From: Acidimicrobiaceae bacterium
Lineage (GTDB): Bacteria > Actinomycetota > Acidimicrobiia > Acidimicrobiales > RAAP-2
Assembly: GCA_003152555.1 (NCBI GenBank)
Contig: PMAL01000054.1
Coordinates: 267-9,102 of the forward strand
DNA length: 8,836 bases
Direction of reading: 5' to 3'
This document shows, in pieces, positions 1 to 7,527 of the stretch; position 1 is the stretch's first letter, and the number at the start of each line of letters is the position of its first letter. A program made the translations under genes and the position numbers. The notes below the pieces were generated by a model. It was given only the letters and a program-made list of their open reading frames with translations, ran no database searches and had not been told where the DNA came from.

Positions 1-743
1 TCTTCATGAAGGCCTGCGGCATTGACTTGCTCGACGACGGGGCGCTGCAGGGCGTTGATTTTTATACCAGCCATGAAGCACTCATCCTGCCCTACGAGCA
101 GGCCCTCACCCGACGCGACTCGTTGACCGGCGACTGGTACGACTGCTCGGCGCACATGCTCTGGGTGGGCGACCGCACCCACCAAATTGACGGCGCCCAC
201 GTGGAGTTCCTGCGCGGTGTCGCGAATCCCCTGGGAATTAAGGTCGGACCCAACCTGGGTGTCGACGAACTGCGCACGCTCATCGAGACGCTCAACCCCG
301 ACAACGTGCCCGGTCGATTGACGCTGATATCGCGAATGGGTCACGAGCGCGTCGGCGAACTACTGCCCCCACTCGTCGAAGCCGTACGTGATGAAGGCCA
401 ACAAGTGCTGTGGACGTGCGACCCAATGCACGGCAACACGTTCATCGCCCAGGGTGGACAGAAGACCCGCCACTTCGACGACATCTTGTCCGAGACGAGT
501 CAGTTCTTTGAGCTGCATCAAGCCCTCGGCACGTGGCCGGGAGGTCTGCACGTCGAGCTAACGGGCGACAACGTCACTGAGTGCCTCGGCGGCGGATCAC
601 GCTTTGGTGAGAGCGACCTCACGGAGAACTACACCACGATCTGTGATCCGCGCCTTAACGCCACACAGAGTTTGGACATGGCCTTTCACGTGGCCGAATT
701 TCTCCAGTCCTACCTCGCCGCCAACGGCGCGAGGTCGTTGTAA
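1..743 (+). CDS. aroG: Class II 3-deoxy-D-arabino-heptulosonate-7-phosphate (DAHP) synthase, C-terminal part (5' end outside window)
   Basis: Condenses phosphoenolpyruvate with erythrose 4-phosphate to DAHP, the first step of the shikimate pathway to aromatic amino acids; cytosolic. The frame is open to the left edge: a Phe codon precedes the Met at position 6, and this Met lies inside the family's FMxACG stretch, so it is not the start. Counting from that Met, the family motifs GDRTHQ (R57), IKVGPN (K79), LISRMGH (R110), CDPMHGNT (H142), HVELTGDNVTECLGG (E184) and CDPRLNATQ (D214) are all present. From memory of the Mycobacterium tuberculosis enzyme these match its substrate-binding Arg/Lys residues and the metal ligands His, Glu and Asp at a constant offset of 227. 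The fourth ligand (Cys) and about 230 N-terminal residues lie upstream. The gene ends with TAA and overlaps the convergent phosphatase gene by 34 bp. Class II, not class I, is certain from the motifs; the symbol follows mycobacterial usage. Confidence 0.96.
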   Translation, partial: FMKACGIDLLDDGALQGVDFYTSHEALILPYEQALTRRDSLTGDWYDCSAHMLWVGDRTHQIDGAHVEFLRGVANPLGIKVGPNLGVDELRTLIETLNPDNVPGRLTLISRMGHERVGELLPPLVEAVRDEGQQVLWTCDPMHGNTFIAQGGQKTRHFDDILSETSQFFELHQALGTWPGGLHVELTGDNVTECLGGGSRFGESDLTENYTTICDPRLNATQSLDMAFHVAEFLQSYLAANGARSL

Positions 744-1381
744 CGAAGTAGTCGGCGCCGCTCGCCGTCGAACTCGACCTCGGTCATTGAACAGTTCTCC
801 GTGCGCAGTCCCAAACGCGTTTCGGGACTCGCCCCTTTAACCATCTTCACGGCCTGTTCAATCACGCCGCCGTGCACGACCAAGATGACGAGCTGGCCGG
901 GATGGCGCTCGGCAATTTCGGTCAGCGCTGTGCGGCACCGCTCGTAGAACCCGGTCCACGATTCTGCGCCCGGCGCAAATGGCGCGTCGGGATCCAGGTC
1001 CCAGTCCGGTCCGCCGAACTGCGCCACCATTTCGTCCCACGTCAGGCCGTCGGCCTCACCAGGATGCAACTCACAGAGGTCGCAGTCTTCAACGGCGACG
1101 AGCGAGTCGGGCAGGCCGGGACCGATGATGCGGGCGGTCTCGATGGAGCGCGGCAGCACCGAGGTGTAGAGCGCGACCGCGTCAGCGAATTCCTGACTCT
1201 TCGTCAATCGATCGCGCAGTTCCACTGCCTGCGCGCGACCGAGGTCTGTCAGTCCACCGCAGCCAACTGGTCCGCCCACGACGCCCCGGGCATTGCAATG
1301 GGCCTCGCCATGGCGAATGAGCACCAAGCGTGTACCGGTTGGTTCGCGACCCCGGGTGCGAAATCCTTCCGGTGGGCTCAT
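710..1381 (-). CDS. Histidine phosphatase / phosphoglycerate mutase family protein
   Basis: A cytosolic phosphohydrolase of the branch-1 histidine phosphatase superfamily, 223 aa. The LIRHGEAH motif places the phospho-accepting His at residue 24. Further family landmarks are LTDLGRAQA, the YTSVLPRSIETA segment (family pattern SxLxRAxxTA), an acidic ELHPGEADG segment near residue 104 (usual position of the acid/base Glu), and the second catalytic His in VVHGG at residue 170. I chose the ATG at 1381, 5 bp after the VWA stop codon. An upstream ATG at 1435 would add 18 residues without family character and overlap the VWA gene. A GGAG lies about 16 nt before the start, so translation probably relies on coupling. 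It is the last gene of the operon. The position after a proA-MoxR-VWA block recalls mycobacterial gpgP (glucosyl-3-phosphoglycerate phosphatase), but the sequence is not close to what I remember of GpgP and the substrate cannot be named. Confidence 0.9.
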   Translation of the reverse strand: MSPPEGFRTRGREPTGTRLVLIRHGEAHCNARGVVGGPVGCGGLTDLGRAQAVELRDRLTKSQEFADAVALYTSVLPRSIETARIIGPGLPDSLVAVEDCDLCELHPGEADGLTWDEMVAQFGGPDWDLDPDAPFAPGAESWTGFYERCRTALTEIAERHPGQLVILVVHGGVIEQAVKMVKGASPETRLGLRTENCSMTEVEFDGERRRLLRYNDLAPLAAR

Positions 1382-1386
1382 GGGAC

Positions 1387-2835
1387 TCACGCCAATTCTC
1401 CGACGAACGCTTCCAGTTGTCGCAGGGTCCGGCACTCAATGACGCGGTCGCAGTACGGCGCGTACTGATTGATAATGGAGTCGCCGCTGTTCCAGTAACT
1501 GGTGGGTTCGGGGTTCAACCAGTACACGGCCTTGGCGCGGTAGCGCAGGTCAGCGAGGACCTCAGCGTGGGCCTGGTGATAGTTGTTGCGCGCGTCGCCC
1601 AGAATAAGAATCGTGGTTCGCATCGTGACGTCGTCGGCGAATCGCTCGTGAAAACTCGTGAGGGCCCGCCCGTAGTCCGAATGGCCGTCGAAGGCAATGA
1701 CGTCAGCCTCGGCGTTGATGCGAGTGACCGCGTCGGCCGGATCGTCGGCCTCGTCGAAGAAGCGGGTGACCTCGTCGAGACCGTCGACGAACACAAAACT
1801 GCGCACCTTGGAAAACTGGGAACTGATGGCGTGCACCAGGTGCAGGGTGAACCGGGCGAAGGAGGCAACGGAACCTGAGATGTCCGCGACCACCATGATC
1901 TCGGGCTTGGTGGGGCGAGGGGGCTTGAATCGCAGATCGATGGGCACGCCACCGGTCGAGAGGCTGCGGCGCACGGTTTGGCGAAGGTCCACCGGTCCGC
2001 GGTGACGCCGGCGACGTTTGCGCGCCAGGCGTACCGCCAATTTGCGACTGAGCGGTCTCAGGGCCCGTTCTAACTGGGCCATCTCGTCGCGGTTGGCGTG
2101 CATGACGTCGAGATCTTCGGGCAGCGGCTTGCGCACCGATTTGGCGAGCGCCTCGGCCCCACGGTCATCAACCAATCGTTCTCTGATCACCCGCTCGATC
2201 TCGGCCTTCAGTTTTTCGACCAGGTGATGCGCGTCGTCGCGCGAAATTCGTTGCGCCAACTCATCACTCGTCGGTCCCTTGTCAAAGGACAACTGACTGA
2301 GGCGCTGTTCGAGACCGTCCAGGTCCAAGCTGCGCAACGTGCGGTAGAGGTAGTAGGTGCCACCCACGGGCCGCCCGGGTTCCATGCCGGCGTAACGCGT
2401 GACGGCTTCACTGGCAGCCTCACGCAATGCATCTTGGTCGCCGTCTCGCAGCGCGCGAAAGAGAAGTTCCGCCAATTCTTGGGCCGAGAGCGAAGACGAA
2501 GAACCGCCGCCGAGACCGCGGGGCTGGCCGGGGGCTTGTGCGCCGGCGGCACCCTCGGGGTTCATCTCCATGTTCTCTTGATTCATCGCGTCCCGGAGTA
2601 AGTCCTCCACGCTCTGCATCGAGCGCGTTGCGAAGAAGACGTCGAAGGCCGTGTAGAACACCGGAAGGTGGTCGCCGTCTTTGACCAGCGTCGCGGCGAG
2701 TGAACCGCGCACCATCGATCGGTCGCTGAGATTTATCACGTCGATCGCCCGCGCGGCGTCTACGTGTTCACTCATCGACACGGGAATTCCGGCGGCGCGC
2801 AGCTCGGCGATGAAATCGCCGAGCAGATCAAGCAA
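1387..2835 (-). CDS. VWA domain-containing protein, CoxE-like (partner of the MoxR ATPase)
   Basis: About 482 aa from the proposed start. The N-terminal part (helix LLGDFIAELRAAGIPVS, then a largely helical region) is typical of CoxE-like proteins encoded next to MoxR ATPases. A low-complexity Gly/Ala/Ser/Pro linker covers about residues 92-118. A strongly basic patch (LARKRRRRHRG, about 271-280) and the family's conserved RRSLSTGG segment lead into a VWA domain. Its MIDAS site is visible as DISGS (318-322), a GHSDYG segment near 386 and LGDARNN (D414), so metal binding should be intact. No signal peptide or membrane segment is seen. The usual ATG/GTG starts are a problem: the frame is open to an ATG at 2934, but the first 33 codons lie inside the MoxR gene and look like out-of-frame sequence. 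TTG at 2835, overlapping the MoxR stop by 8 bp, fits the domain best; ATG at 2775 would cut the first helix. No good ribosome binding site precedes either. Family membership is secure, the client unknown. Confidence 0.9.
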   Translation of the reverse strand: MLDLLGDFIAELRAAGIPVSMSEHVDAARAIDVINLSDRSMVRGSLAATLVKDGDHLPVFYTAFDVFFATRSMQSVEDLLRDAMNQENMEMNPEGAAGAQAPGQPRGLGGGSSSSLSAQELAELLFRALRDGDQDALREAASEAVTRYAGMEPGRPVGGTYYLYRTLRSLDLDGLEQRLSQLSFDKGPTSDELAQRISRDDAHHLVEKLKAEIERVIRERLVDDRGAEALAKSVRKPLPEDLDVMHANRDEMAQLERALRPLSRKLAVRLARKRRRRHRGPVDLRQTVRRSLSTGGVPIDLRFKPPRPTKPEIMVVADISGSVASFARFTLHLVHAISSQFSKVRSFVFVDGLDEVTRFFDEADDPADAVTRINAEADVIAFDGHSDYGRALTSFHERFADDVTMRTTILILGDARNNYHQAHAEVLADLRYRAKAVYWLNPEPTSYWNSGDSIINQYAPYCDRVIECRTLRQLEAFVGELA

Positions 2836-3775
2836 CGGGCTTCGAGCGACCGAGGAGTTCCTTGGTGGCCCGCTCGATGTCGGTCTGGTACTTGAGCAAG
2901 ATGTGTAGGGTCGCCGCGGCGTCCTCGTCACCAATTTCCTTACGGCCCAGCACCACCAGCGTGCGCGCCCAGTCGAGCGTTTCGGCGACCGACGGCGCCT
3001 TCTTGAGGTCGAGCGAGCGCAGGGAGCGCACGACCATGGCGATCTGTTCGGCGAGGGCCGAGGAGATGCCGGGCACGCGCGAAAGGATTATGTCGCGCTC
3101 GCGTTGTACGTCGGGGTAGGCCACGTAGAGATAGAGACAACGCCGCTTCAGTGCTTCTGACAATTCACGAGTGTTATTGGACGTCAAGAACACCATCGGA
3201 ATCTGCTTGGCTCGCACGGTGCCCATCTCGGGAATGGACACTTGGTACTCCGAGAGAATCTCTAGGAGCAGCGCCTCGGTCTCGAGTTCCACCCGGTCCA
3301 CTTCGTCGATGAGCAACACCACCGGATCGGTCGCCGAAATGGCCTCCAGCAAGGGGCGCGTGAGCAGGAACTCTTCGGCGAAGATGTCTTCTTCGAGGTG
3401 CTTCCAGTCTTCGGTGCCAGCGCCGTCGGGACGGCCGGCCTGGATACGCAACAACTGCTTGCGATAGTTCCACTCGTAGAGGGCCTTGGACTCGTCGAGC
3501 CCCTCGTAGCACTGCAAGCGAATGAGGCGCGCACCGATGCCGTCGGCGACGGCCTTGGCGAGCGCCGTCTTGCCGGTACCGGCCGGACCTTCCACGAGCA
3601 CGGGCTTGGCCAAGCGGTCGGCCAAGAACGTGACCGATGCAATGGCGTCGTCACTTAAGTAGTCGTGCTGGGCAAGTCGCTCACGCACGTCCGTCGGCGA
3701 CGTAAAGCGTGGCGGTGGCACGCCGTCAAGTCCCAGGCGCTGGGCCAGCTCTTCGCGCGGATCGAGTGCGCTCAT
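2828..3775 (-). CDS. MoxR-family AAA+ ATPase
   Basis: A chaperone-like AAA+ ATPase of 315 aa. Members of this family form rings and remodel or activate client proteins together with a VWA partner, which is the next gene here. Visible motifs: Walker A GPAGTGKT (63-70), Walker B VVLLIDEVD (152-160), sensor-1 region FLTSNN (about 196-201), and Arg-finger region ALKRRC (Arg 211/212). A C-terminal helical lid follows with no extra domain. Start ATG at 3775 overlaps the proA TGA in an ATGA arrangement and has a purine-rich GGAGAGGGA Shine-Dalgarno stretch 8 nt upstream, so the upstream ATG at 3805 was rejected. From memory, mycobacteria have a homologous AAA/VWA pair (Rv2426c/Rv2425c) directly after proA, which suggests an old actinobacterial association. 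The family call is firm; the biological target is not known from the sequence. Confidence 0.95.
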   Translation of the reverse strand: MSALDPREELAQRLGLDGVPPPRFTSPTDVRERLAQHDYLSDDAIASVTFLADRLAKPVLVEGPAGTGKTALAKAVADGIGARLIRLQCYEGLDESKALYEWNYRKQLLRIQAGRPDGAGTEDWKHLEEDIFAEEFLLTRPLLEAISATDPVVLLIDEVDRVELETEALLLEILSEYQVSIPEMGTVRAKQIPMVFLTSNNTRELSEALKRRCLYLYVAYPDVQRERDIILSRVPGISSALAEQIAMVVRSLRSLDLKKAPSVAETLDWARTLVVLGRKEIGDEDAAATLHILLKYQTDIERATKELLGRSKPVA

Positions 3776-5007
3776 CTGATCTGTCCCTCTCCTCGAACTA
3801 CCCACTTGAGACAGGTCAGCGCGCGAAGTCCCATCGGTCCCCTCGCGTGCAGTTTCTGTGTAGAAATGCCCACCTCACCGCCCAACCCCAGCTCGCCGCC
3901 ATCGATGAATCGCGTGGACGCGTTCACCAGCACCGCCGCGGCGTCGACGTGGTGCACCCAGTATTCGCCGTGCGCCAGGTCTTCCGTCACGATGGCTTCA
4001 CTGTGGCCCGTGCCGTAGCGAGCCACGTGCGCAACCGCCGCTTCGATTGAGTCCACGACCTTCACGGCCAGAATCAAATCCAAGAATTCGTTCTCGAAGT
4101 CCGACTCCGTTGCCGGCGTCGCCGTTGGCAAGATTTCGCGCGCTTCGTCGTCAGCGCGCAACTCCACTTCGGGCATCGACTGGGCCATTTCGGGAAGAAA
4201 GCGCTGGGCCACGTCGCGGTGAACGAGCACCGTTTCGACCGCGTTGCACACGCCGGGCCGCGACGTCTTGGCGTTGCGAACAATGGCCAACGCCTTGGCC
4301 ACGTCCGCGAACTCGTCGACGTAGATGTGGCAGTTGCCATCGCCGTCAAGCACGTAGGGCACGCGGGCGTGCTCGCGCATCGCGGCAATGAGACTCGATC
4401 CCCCGCGCGGGATGAGACAGTCGAGCACGCCGGTCATCCGCATGAAGGCCGTCGCCGTCTCGTGGGAGGAATCCTGGACCAGGGCCACGCAGTCCGCGGG
4501 CAGGCCCTCTTTTTCCAGCGCCTCGCGCCACAGGTCCACGATGAACTGATTGGTCTGCTGGGCCGACGATGACCCGCGCAGGTACGCCGCGTTACCGCTG
4601 CGCACGCACAGCCCCGCGACGTCGCTCGTCACGTTGGGACGATTTTCGTACACCACGCCAATGACCCCGAGCGGCACGCGCATGCGTTCGACCCGCAGTC
4701 CGTTGGGCCGCGTGTCGTGATCGACGGTTTCGTTGAGCGGATCGTCCGCGTCCGCGATATCGCGGAGGGCGCTGGCCATGCCCGTTACCCGCTCACTCGT
4801 GAGCAGCAATCGGTCCCGTCCCGGTCCGGATTCCTGATAGGCCTCGAGTTCATCGGCGTTGACGCCCAGTAACTCGTCGCGACGCTCCTCCAGCTGATCT
4901 GCGACGTACATCAACACCGCGCGTCGTTGGGCGTCGCTCGACTGGGCGATGTCACGAGCAGCCGCGCGCACGGCATGGCCCTGGCTCTCCAGTTGGCTGT
5001 TATTCAT
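3772..5007 (-). CDS. proA: Gamma-glutamyl phosphate reductase (glutamate-5-semialdehyde dehydrogenase)
   Basis: Reduces gamma-glutamyl phosphate with NADPH to glutamate 5-semialdehyde, the second step of proline synthesis, in the cytosol. The 411-aa length is normal for the family. Conserved segments include VPLGVIGVVYENRPNVT (111-127), RSGNAAYLRG (136-145), IPRGGSSLI (199-207), GNCHIYVD (224-231), and NAKTSRPGVCNAVETVLVH with the catalytic Cys at residue 254, followed by the C-terminal GELGLGGEVGISTQKLHARGPMG signature region. Start ATG at 5007 lies 23 bp after the proB stop, and the N-terminus aligns with family expectations. The ribosome binding site is weak, with no clear AGGAG. The 3' end overlaps the MoxR start by 4 bp. 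The gene is complete and looks functional. It sits directly after proB, so the two consecutive enzymes are made from one message, which suits the labile gamma-glutamyl phosphate intermediate. Confidence 0.98.
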   Translation of the reverse strand: MNNSQLESQGHAVRAAARDIAQSSDAQRRAVLMYVADQLEERRDELLGVNADELEAYQESGPGRDRLLLTSERVTGMASALRDIADADDPLNETVDHDTRPNGLRVERMRVPLGVIGVVYENRPNVTSDVAGLCVRSGNAAYLRGSSSAQQTNQFIVDLWREALEKEGLPADCVALVQDSSHETATAFMRMTGVLDCLIPRGGSSLIAAMREHARVPYVLDGDGNCHIYVDEFADVAKALAIVRNAKTSRPGVCNAVETVLVHRDVAQRFLPEMAQSMPEVELRADDEAREILPTATPATESDFENEFLDLILAVKVVDSIEAAVAHVARYGTGHSEAIVTEDLAHGEYWVHHVDAAAVLVNASTRFIDGGELGLGGEVGISTQKLHARGPMGLRALTCLKWVVRGEGQIR

Positions 5008-5030
5008 AGGTTCAGCGTAATGGAGGACAA

Positions 5031-6098
5031 TTAGACCTTACGGAGCAGTACCAGATCATCGCGATGCACCACCACGTCGTCACCGTTATCGAACGACTCG
5101 GCGTTCACCCGCACCAGTCCCTTGGCGACGATCTGACCGTCCGGTCCTTTTATTTCAACGGCGTCGCCCTCAACGAATAAACCATCGTGGGACTCAACCC
5201 CAACGCGCAAGAGACTGCGTCCATTGTTCTCGAGCGCCGCTAACGCGCCCTCGTTGATGGTGAGCGATCCGCGGCTCGCCACAGCGAAAGCAATCCACGC
5301 CTTTCGCGCGGAGAGTCGACCGCTCCTCGCGTGGAAAATGGTGCCAAATCCCGGCGCCTGATTGACGGCGCGTACTAGTGCCTCACGCGCCCGGGCCGAC
5401 GCTATGACGGTGGTGATGCCCGACCAGGTGGCGATGCGCGCCGCCGCCAACTTTGAGGCCATGCCACCACTGCCGACGCTCGAGCGGCTGAAACCGGCGA
5501 GTCCTAACAACTCGGCGTCGATCGCCGACACCTCTTCGATCAACGTGGCCTCAGGGTCGAGTCGCGGATCGGCCGTGAGCAATCCGTCCGTGTCGGTGAG
5601 CAACACCAGGTGCGACGCACGAATGAGGTTGGCGACCAGCGCCGCCAGACGGTCATTGTCACCGAAACGAATCTCCTCGTCGGCAACCGCGTCGTTCTCG
5701 TTGACAATCGCGACCACGCCGAGCGACTCCAATGCTTCGAGCGTGCCGCGCGCGTGCAGGTACTGACCGCGGTGCGAGAAGTCGAGCGGCGCTAGCAGCA
5801 CCTGGCCCACCGGGGTGCTCAGTTCGCCAAAGGCGTTTCGCCACGCGTGCATCAAGAGCGGTTGGCCCACCGCCGAGACGGCTTGCAGCGTCACCGCAGC
5901 ACTCGGCCGCGCCCGGCCCCGGCCGACTTCCGCCCATCCGGCGGTGATGGCACCGGAGGTCACGACGACGACCGTCCAACCCTCCGCGCGTAGTTTCACG
6001 ACGTCGTTGGCAATGTCGACCAAGACGCCGTAATCCACGCCGCCACTCGCGTCGGTGACCGAGGACGTGCCCACTTTGACGACAACGCTACGAGTCAT
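5031..6098 (-). CDS. proB: Glutamate 5-kinase with C-terminal PUA domain
   Basis: Phosphorylates L-glutamate with ATP to gamma-glutamyl phosphate, the committed and usually proline-inhibited step of proline synthesis. The 355 aa comprise an amino-acid kinase domain (about 1-255) and a PUA domain (about 270-352). Kinase motifs: VVKVGTSS (6-13), VVTSGAI (45-51), IVNENDAV (131-138), RFGDNDRLAA (144-153), LLTDTDGLL (166-174) and the glycine-rich SVGSGGMASK (207-216; many homologues have GTGGM here). The start ATG at 6098 overlaps the obg stop by 11 bp. A GAGAG stretch about 7 nt upstream is a modest ribosome binding site, so coupling to obg translation is likely. The N-terminal KVGTSS placement within the first 13 residues supports this start. 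Complete gene with no sign of damage. The PUA domain is common in the family and its role in the enzyme is not settled. Confidence 0.98.
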   Translation of the reverse strand: MTRSVVVKVGTSSVTDASGGVDYGVLVDIANDVVKLRAEGWTVVVVTSGAITAGWAEVGRGRARPSAAVTLQAVSAVGQPLLMHAWRNAFGELSTPVGQVLLAPLDFSHRGQYLHARGTLEALESLGVVAIVNENDAVADEEIRFGDNDRLAALVANLIRASHLVLLTDTDGLLTADPRLDPEATLIEEVSAIDAELLGLAGFSRSSVGSGGMASKLAAARIATWSGITTVIASARAREALVRAVNQAPGFGTIFHARSGRLSARKAWIAFAVASRGSLTINEGALAALENNGRSLLRVGVESHDGLFVEGDAVEIKGPDGQIVAKGLVRVNAESFDNGDDVVVHRDDLVLLRKV

Positions 6099-7455
6099 CG
6101 TCGCTCTCGTCGAGGTTCAGTCGACCGTGCCGGGCCAGGCGCTCGCGGCGCGTGGCGCGGTGGTGATCGCCCCGGTCCAGCCCGGCGCCCATGTCGTCAC
6201 GCCACCACTCGAACGAGAGCGGCCCGATGTTGACGACATCACCGTCCTTCGCGCCGGCGCGAGCCAGGAGACGGTCCACGCCGAGGTCGCGAAGTCGTCG
6301 CACGATTTCGGCGAGCGCTTCGTCGTCAGTAAGGTCTTGAAAGCGCACGGCGCGCAGCACCGGTCGACCGCTGACCTGCCACTCCCCGACTCCGGAGCGA
6401 TCAACGCTGATCTCGTCGGGTAGCGGTTTATGGACCACCACGGCGTGCTCTAAGCGTTCGGCCTCTTCGTGACGCACCTTGACAACTAAGGCGGCGAGTT
6501 GAGAGACCAGGTCGTCGATGCCCTCACCGGTGACCGACGAGATCGTGAGAATACCGGGCATCTCATGATCCGCGACGTCGCCCTTAGAGCCCACGACAAT
6601 CCTCGGTCGTTCGATGAGGTCGTACTGGTACTGCTCAAGTTCGCGAAGCAAGATCACTAACTGCTCTTCGGGACTGTGCGGCGCCAGCGGTGAGAGGTCG
6701 AGCAGCACGCACAGCACCCGCGCGCGCTCGACATGGCGCAAGAAGTCGTGACCGAGCCCGCGGCCGGACGCGGCACCCTCAATCAGTCCGGGGATATCGG
6801 CCATCACGAACTCCGTCGCGTCGCCGGGGCGCGCACTGCGCGTTCCCACTCGCACGACACCCAGGTTGGGCACGAGGGTCGTAAAGGGATAGTCGGCAAT
6901 CTTCGGACGCGCGGCCGACACTCGTGAGATAAGCGTTGACTTGCCCACGTTGGGAAATCCAATTAGGGCGACATCGGCCTGAAGCTTTAATTCAAGGTTG
7001 TACCAGCTCTCCTGGCCCACCTCACCCTGCTCGGCGAAGGCCGGAGCTCGTCGTTGATTGGAGAGGAATCGGGCGTTGCCGGCGCCACCCAATCCCCCGG
7101 CGGCACAGAGCCACTTGTCACCCGGACCGAGCAGGTCCACCAGTAGTTCGCCATCTTGGCCAAAGACCACGGTGCCCACGGGCACGCTGACGATCACGTC
7201 CTTGCCACGCGAACCGTGCTGGCGTTTGGACGTACCGTGCTGTCCGTCACTCGCCTGGCGAAAGGGGTGGTCACGAAAACCCAGCAGTGACGCTTGATTT
7301 GGGTCGGCCACGATCCAAATATCGCCGCCCTTGCCGCCATCGCCACCGTCGGGTCCGCCCTTGGCCACGTGGGCCTCACGGCGAAAACTGACGCATCCGG
7401 CCCCGCCATCGCCCGCTTTGGCGTGCAGTTGGGCGGCATCAACGAAGTTGGACAC
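6088..7455 (-). CDS. obg: GTPase Obg (CgtA family), ribosome-assembly GTPase
   Basis: An essential GTPase in most bacteria, acting on the large ribosomal subunit and linked to the stringent response. The 455 aa show the three-domain actinobacterial form: glycine-rich Obg fold (1-158, with GDGGAG and GGPDGGDGGKGGD), G domain (159-325) and C-terminal OCT domain (about 345-426, ending in the PLSFEWW region), plus a charged tail ending DESDDDS. G motifs: G1 GFPNVGKST (166-174), G2 DYPFTTL (188-194), G3 DIPGLIEGA (220-228). G4 reads SKGD (290-293) in place of NKxD, so the guanine-recognising Asn is Ser. G5 is ISSVTGEG (305-312). The start must be the GTG at 7455: an in-frame stop lies at 7465-7467, and the Obg fold starts at residue 4. 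No Shine-Dalgarno is seen. First gene of the proBA operon; overlaps proB by 11 bp. Confidence 0.97.
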   Translation of the reverse strand: MSNFVDAAQLHAKAGDGGAGCVSFRREAHVAKGGPDGGDGGKGGDIWIVADPNQASLLGFRDHPFRQASDGQHGTSKRQHGSRGKDVIVSVPVGTVVFGQDGELLVDLLGPGDKWLCAAGGLGGAGNARFLSNQRRAPAFAEQGEVGQESWYNLELKLQADVALIGFPNVGKSTLISRVSAARPKIADYPFTTLVPNLGVVRVGTRSARPGDATEFVMADIPGLIEGAASGRGLGHDFLRHVERARVLCVLLDLSPLAPHSPEEQLVILLRELEQYQYDLIERPRIVVGSKGDVADHEMPGILTISSVTGEGIDDLVSQLAALVVKVRHEEAERLEHAVVVHKPLPDEISVDRSGVGEWQVSGRPVLRAVRFQDLTDDEALAEIVRRLRDLGVDRLLARAGAKDGDVVNIGPLSFEWWRDDMGAGLDRGDHHRATRRERLARHGRLNLDESDDDS

Positions 7456-7461
7456 TTCATT

Positions 7462-7467
7462 ATTCTA
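7462..7467 (-). promoter_or_regulatory. Possible -10 element of obg (leaderless start)
   Basis: On the minus strand the hexamer TAGAAT (near consensus TATAAT) ends 6 nt before the obg GTG. Transcription starting at the normal distance would begin at or within a base or two of the GTG, giving a leaderless mRNA. This would explain the absence of a Shine-Dalgarno. No good -35 hexamer is found 16-18 bp upstream, so the call is weak. Confidence 0.35.
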
Positions 7468-7515
7468 AGAGACGGGCCCAGAAGCCCTATTCGATTGGAT
7501 ATTCGCGACAACGAC

Positions 7516-7527
7516 GATCACATGATC
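7516..7527. repeat. 12-bp inverted repeat GATCA-CA-TGATC upstream of obg
   Basis: Two perfect 5-bp arms separated by two bases, centred about 66 bp upstream of the obg start codon. The spacing suits a dimeric regulator bound upstream of the promoter, but short palindromes of this size also occur by chance. No regulator can be named. Confidence 0.3.

Noticed and set aside
1382..1435. Upstream ATG (1435) as phosphatase start
   Set aside because: The extra 18 residues overlap the VWA gene and lack family character; ATG 1381 sits directly after the VWA stop as expected for a coupled operon.
872..1878. Long plus-strand open frames opposite the phosphatase and VWA genes (872-1468 and 1330-1878)
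   Set aside because: They are antisense to genes with clear family motifs, have no recognisable domains, and are expected in GC-rich DNA where stop codons are rare.
2098..2601. 167-codon plus-strand open frame opposite the VWA gene
   Set aside because: Antisense shadow of the VWA coding sequence, without protein family features or a ribosome binding site.
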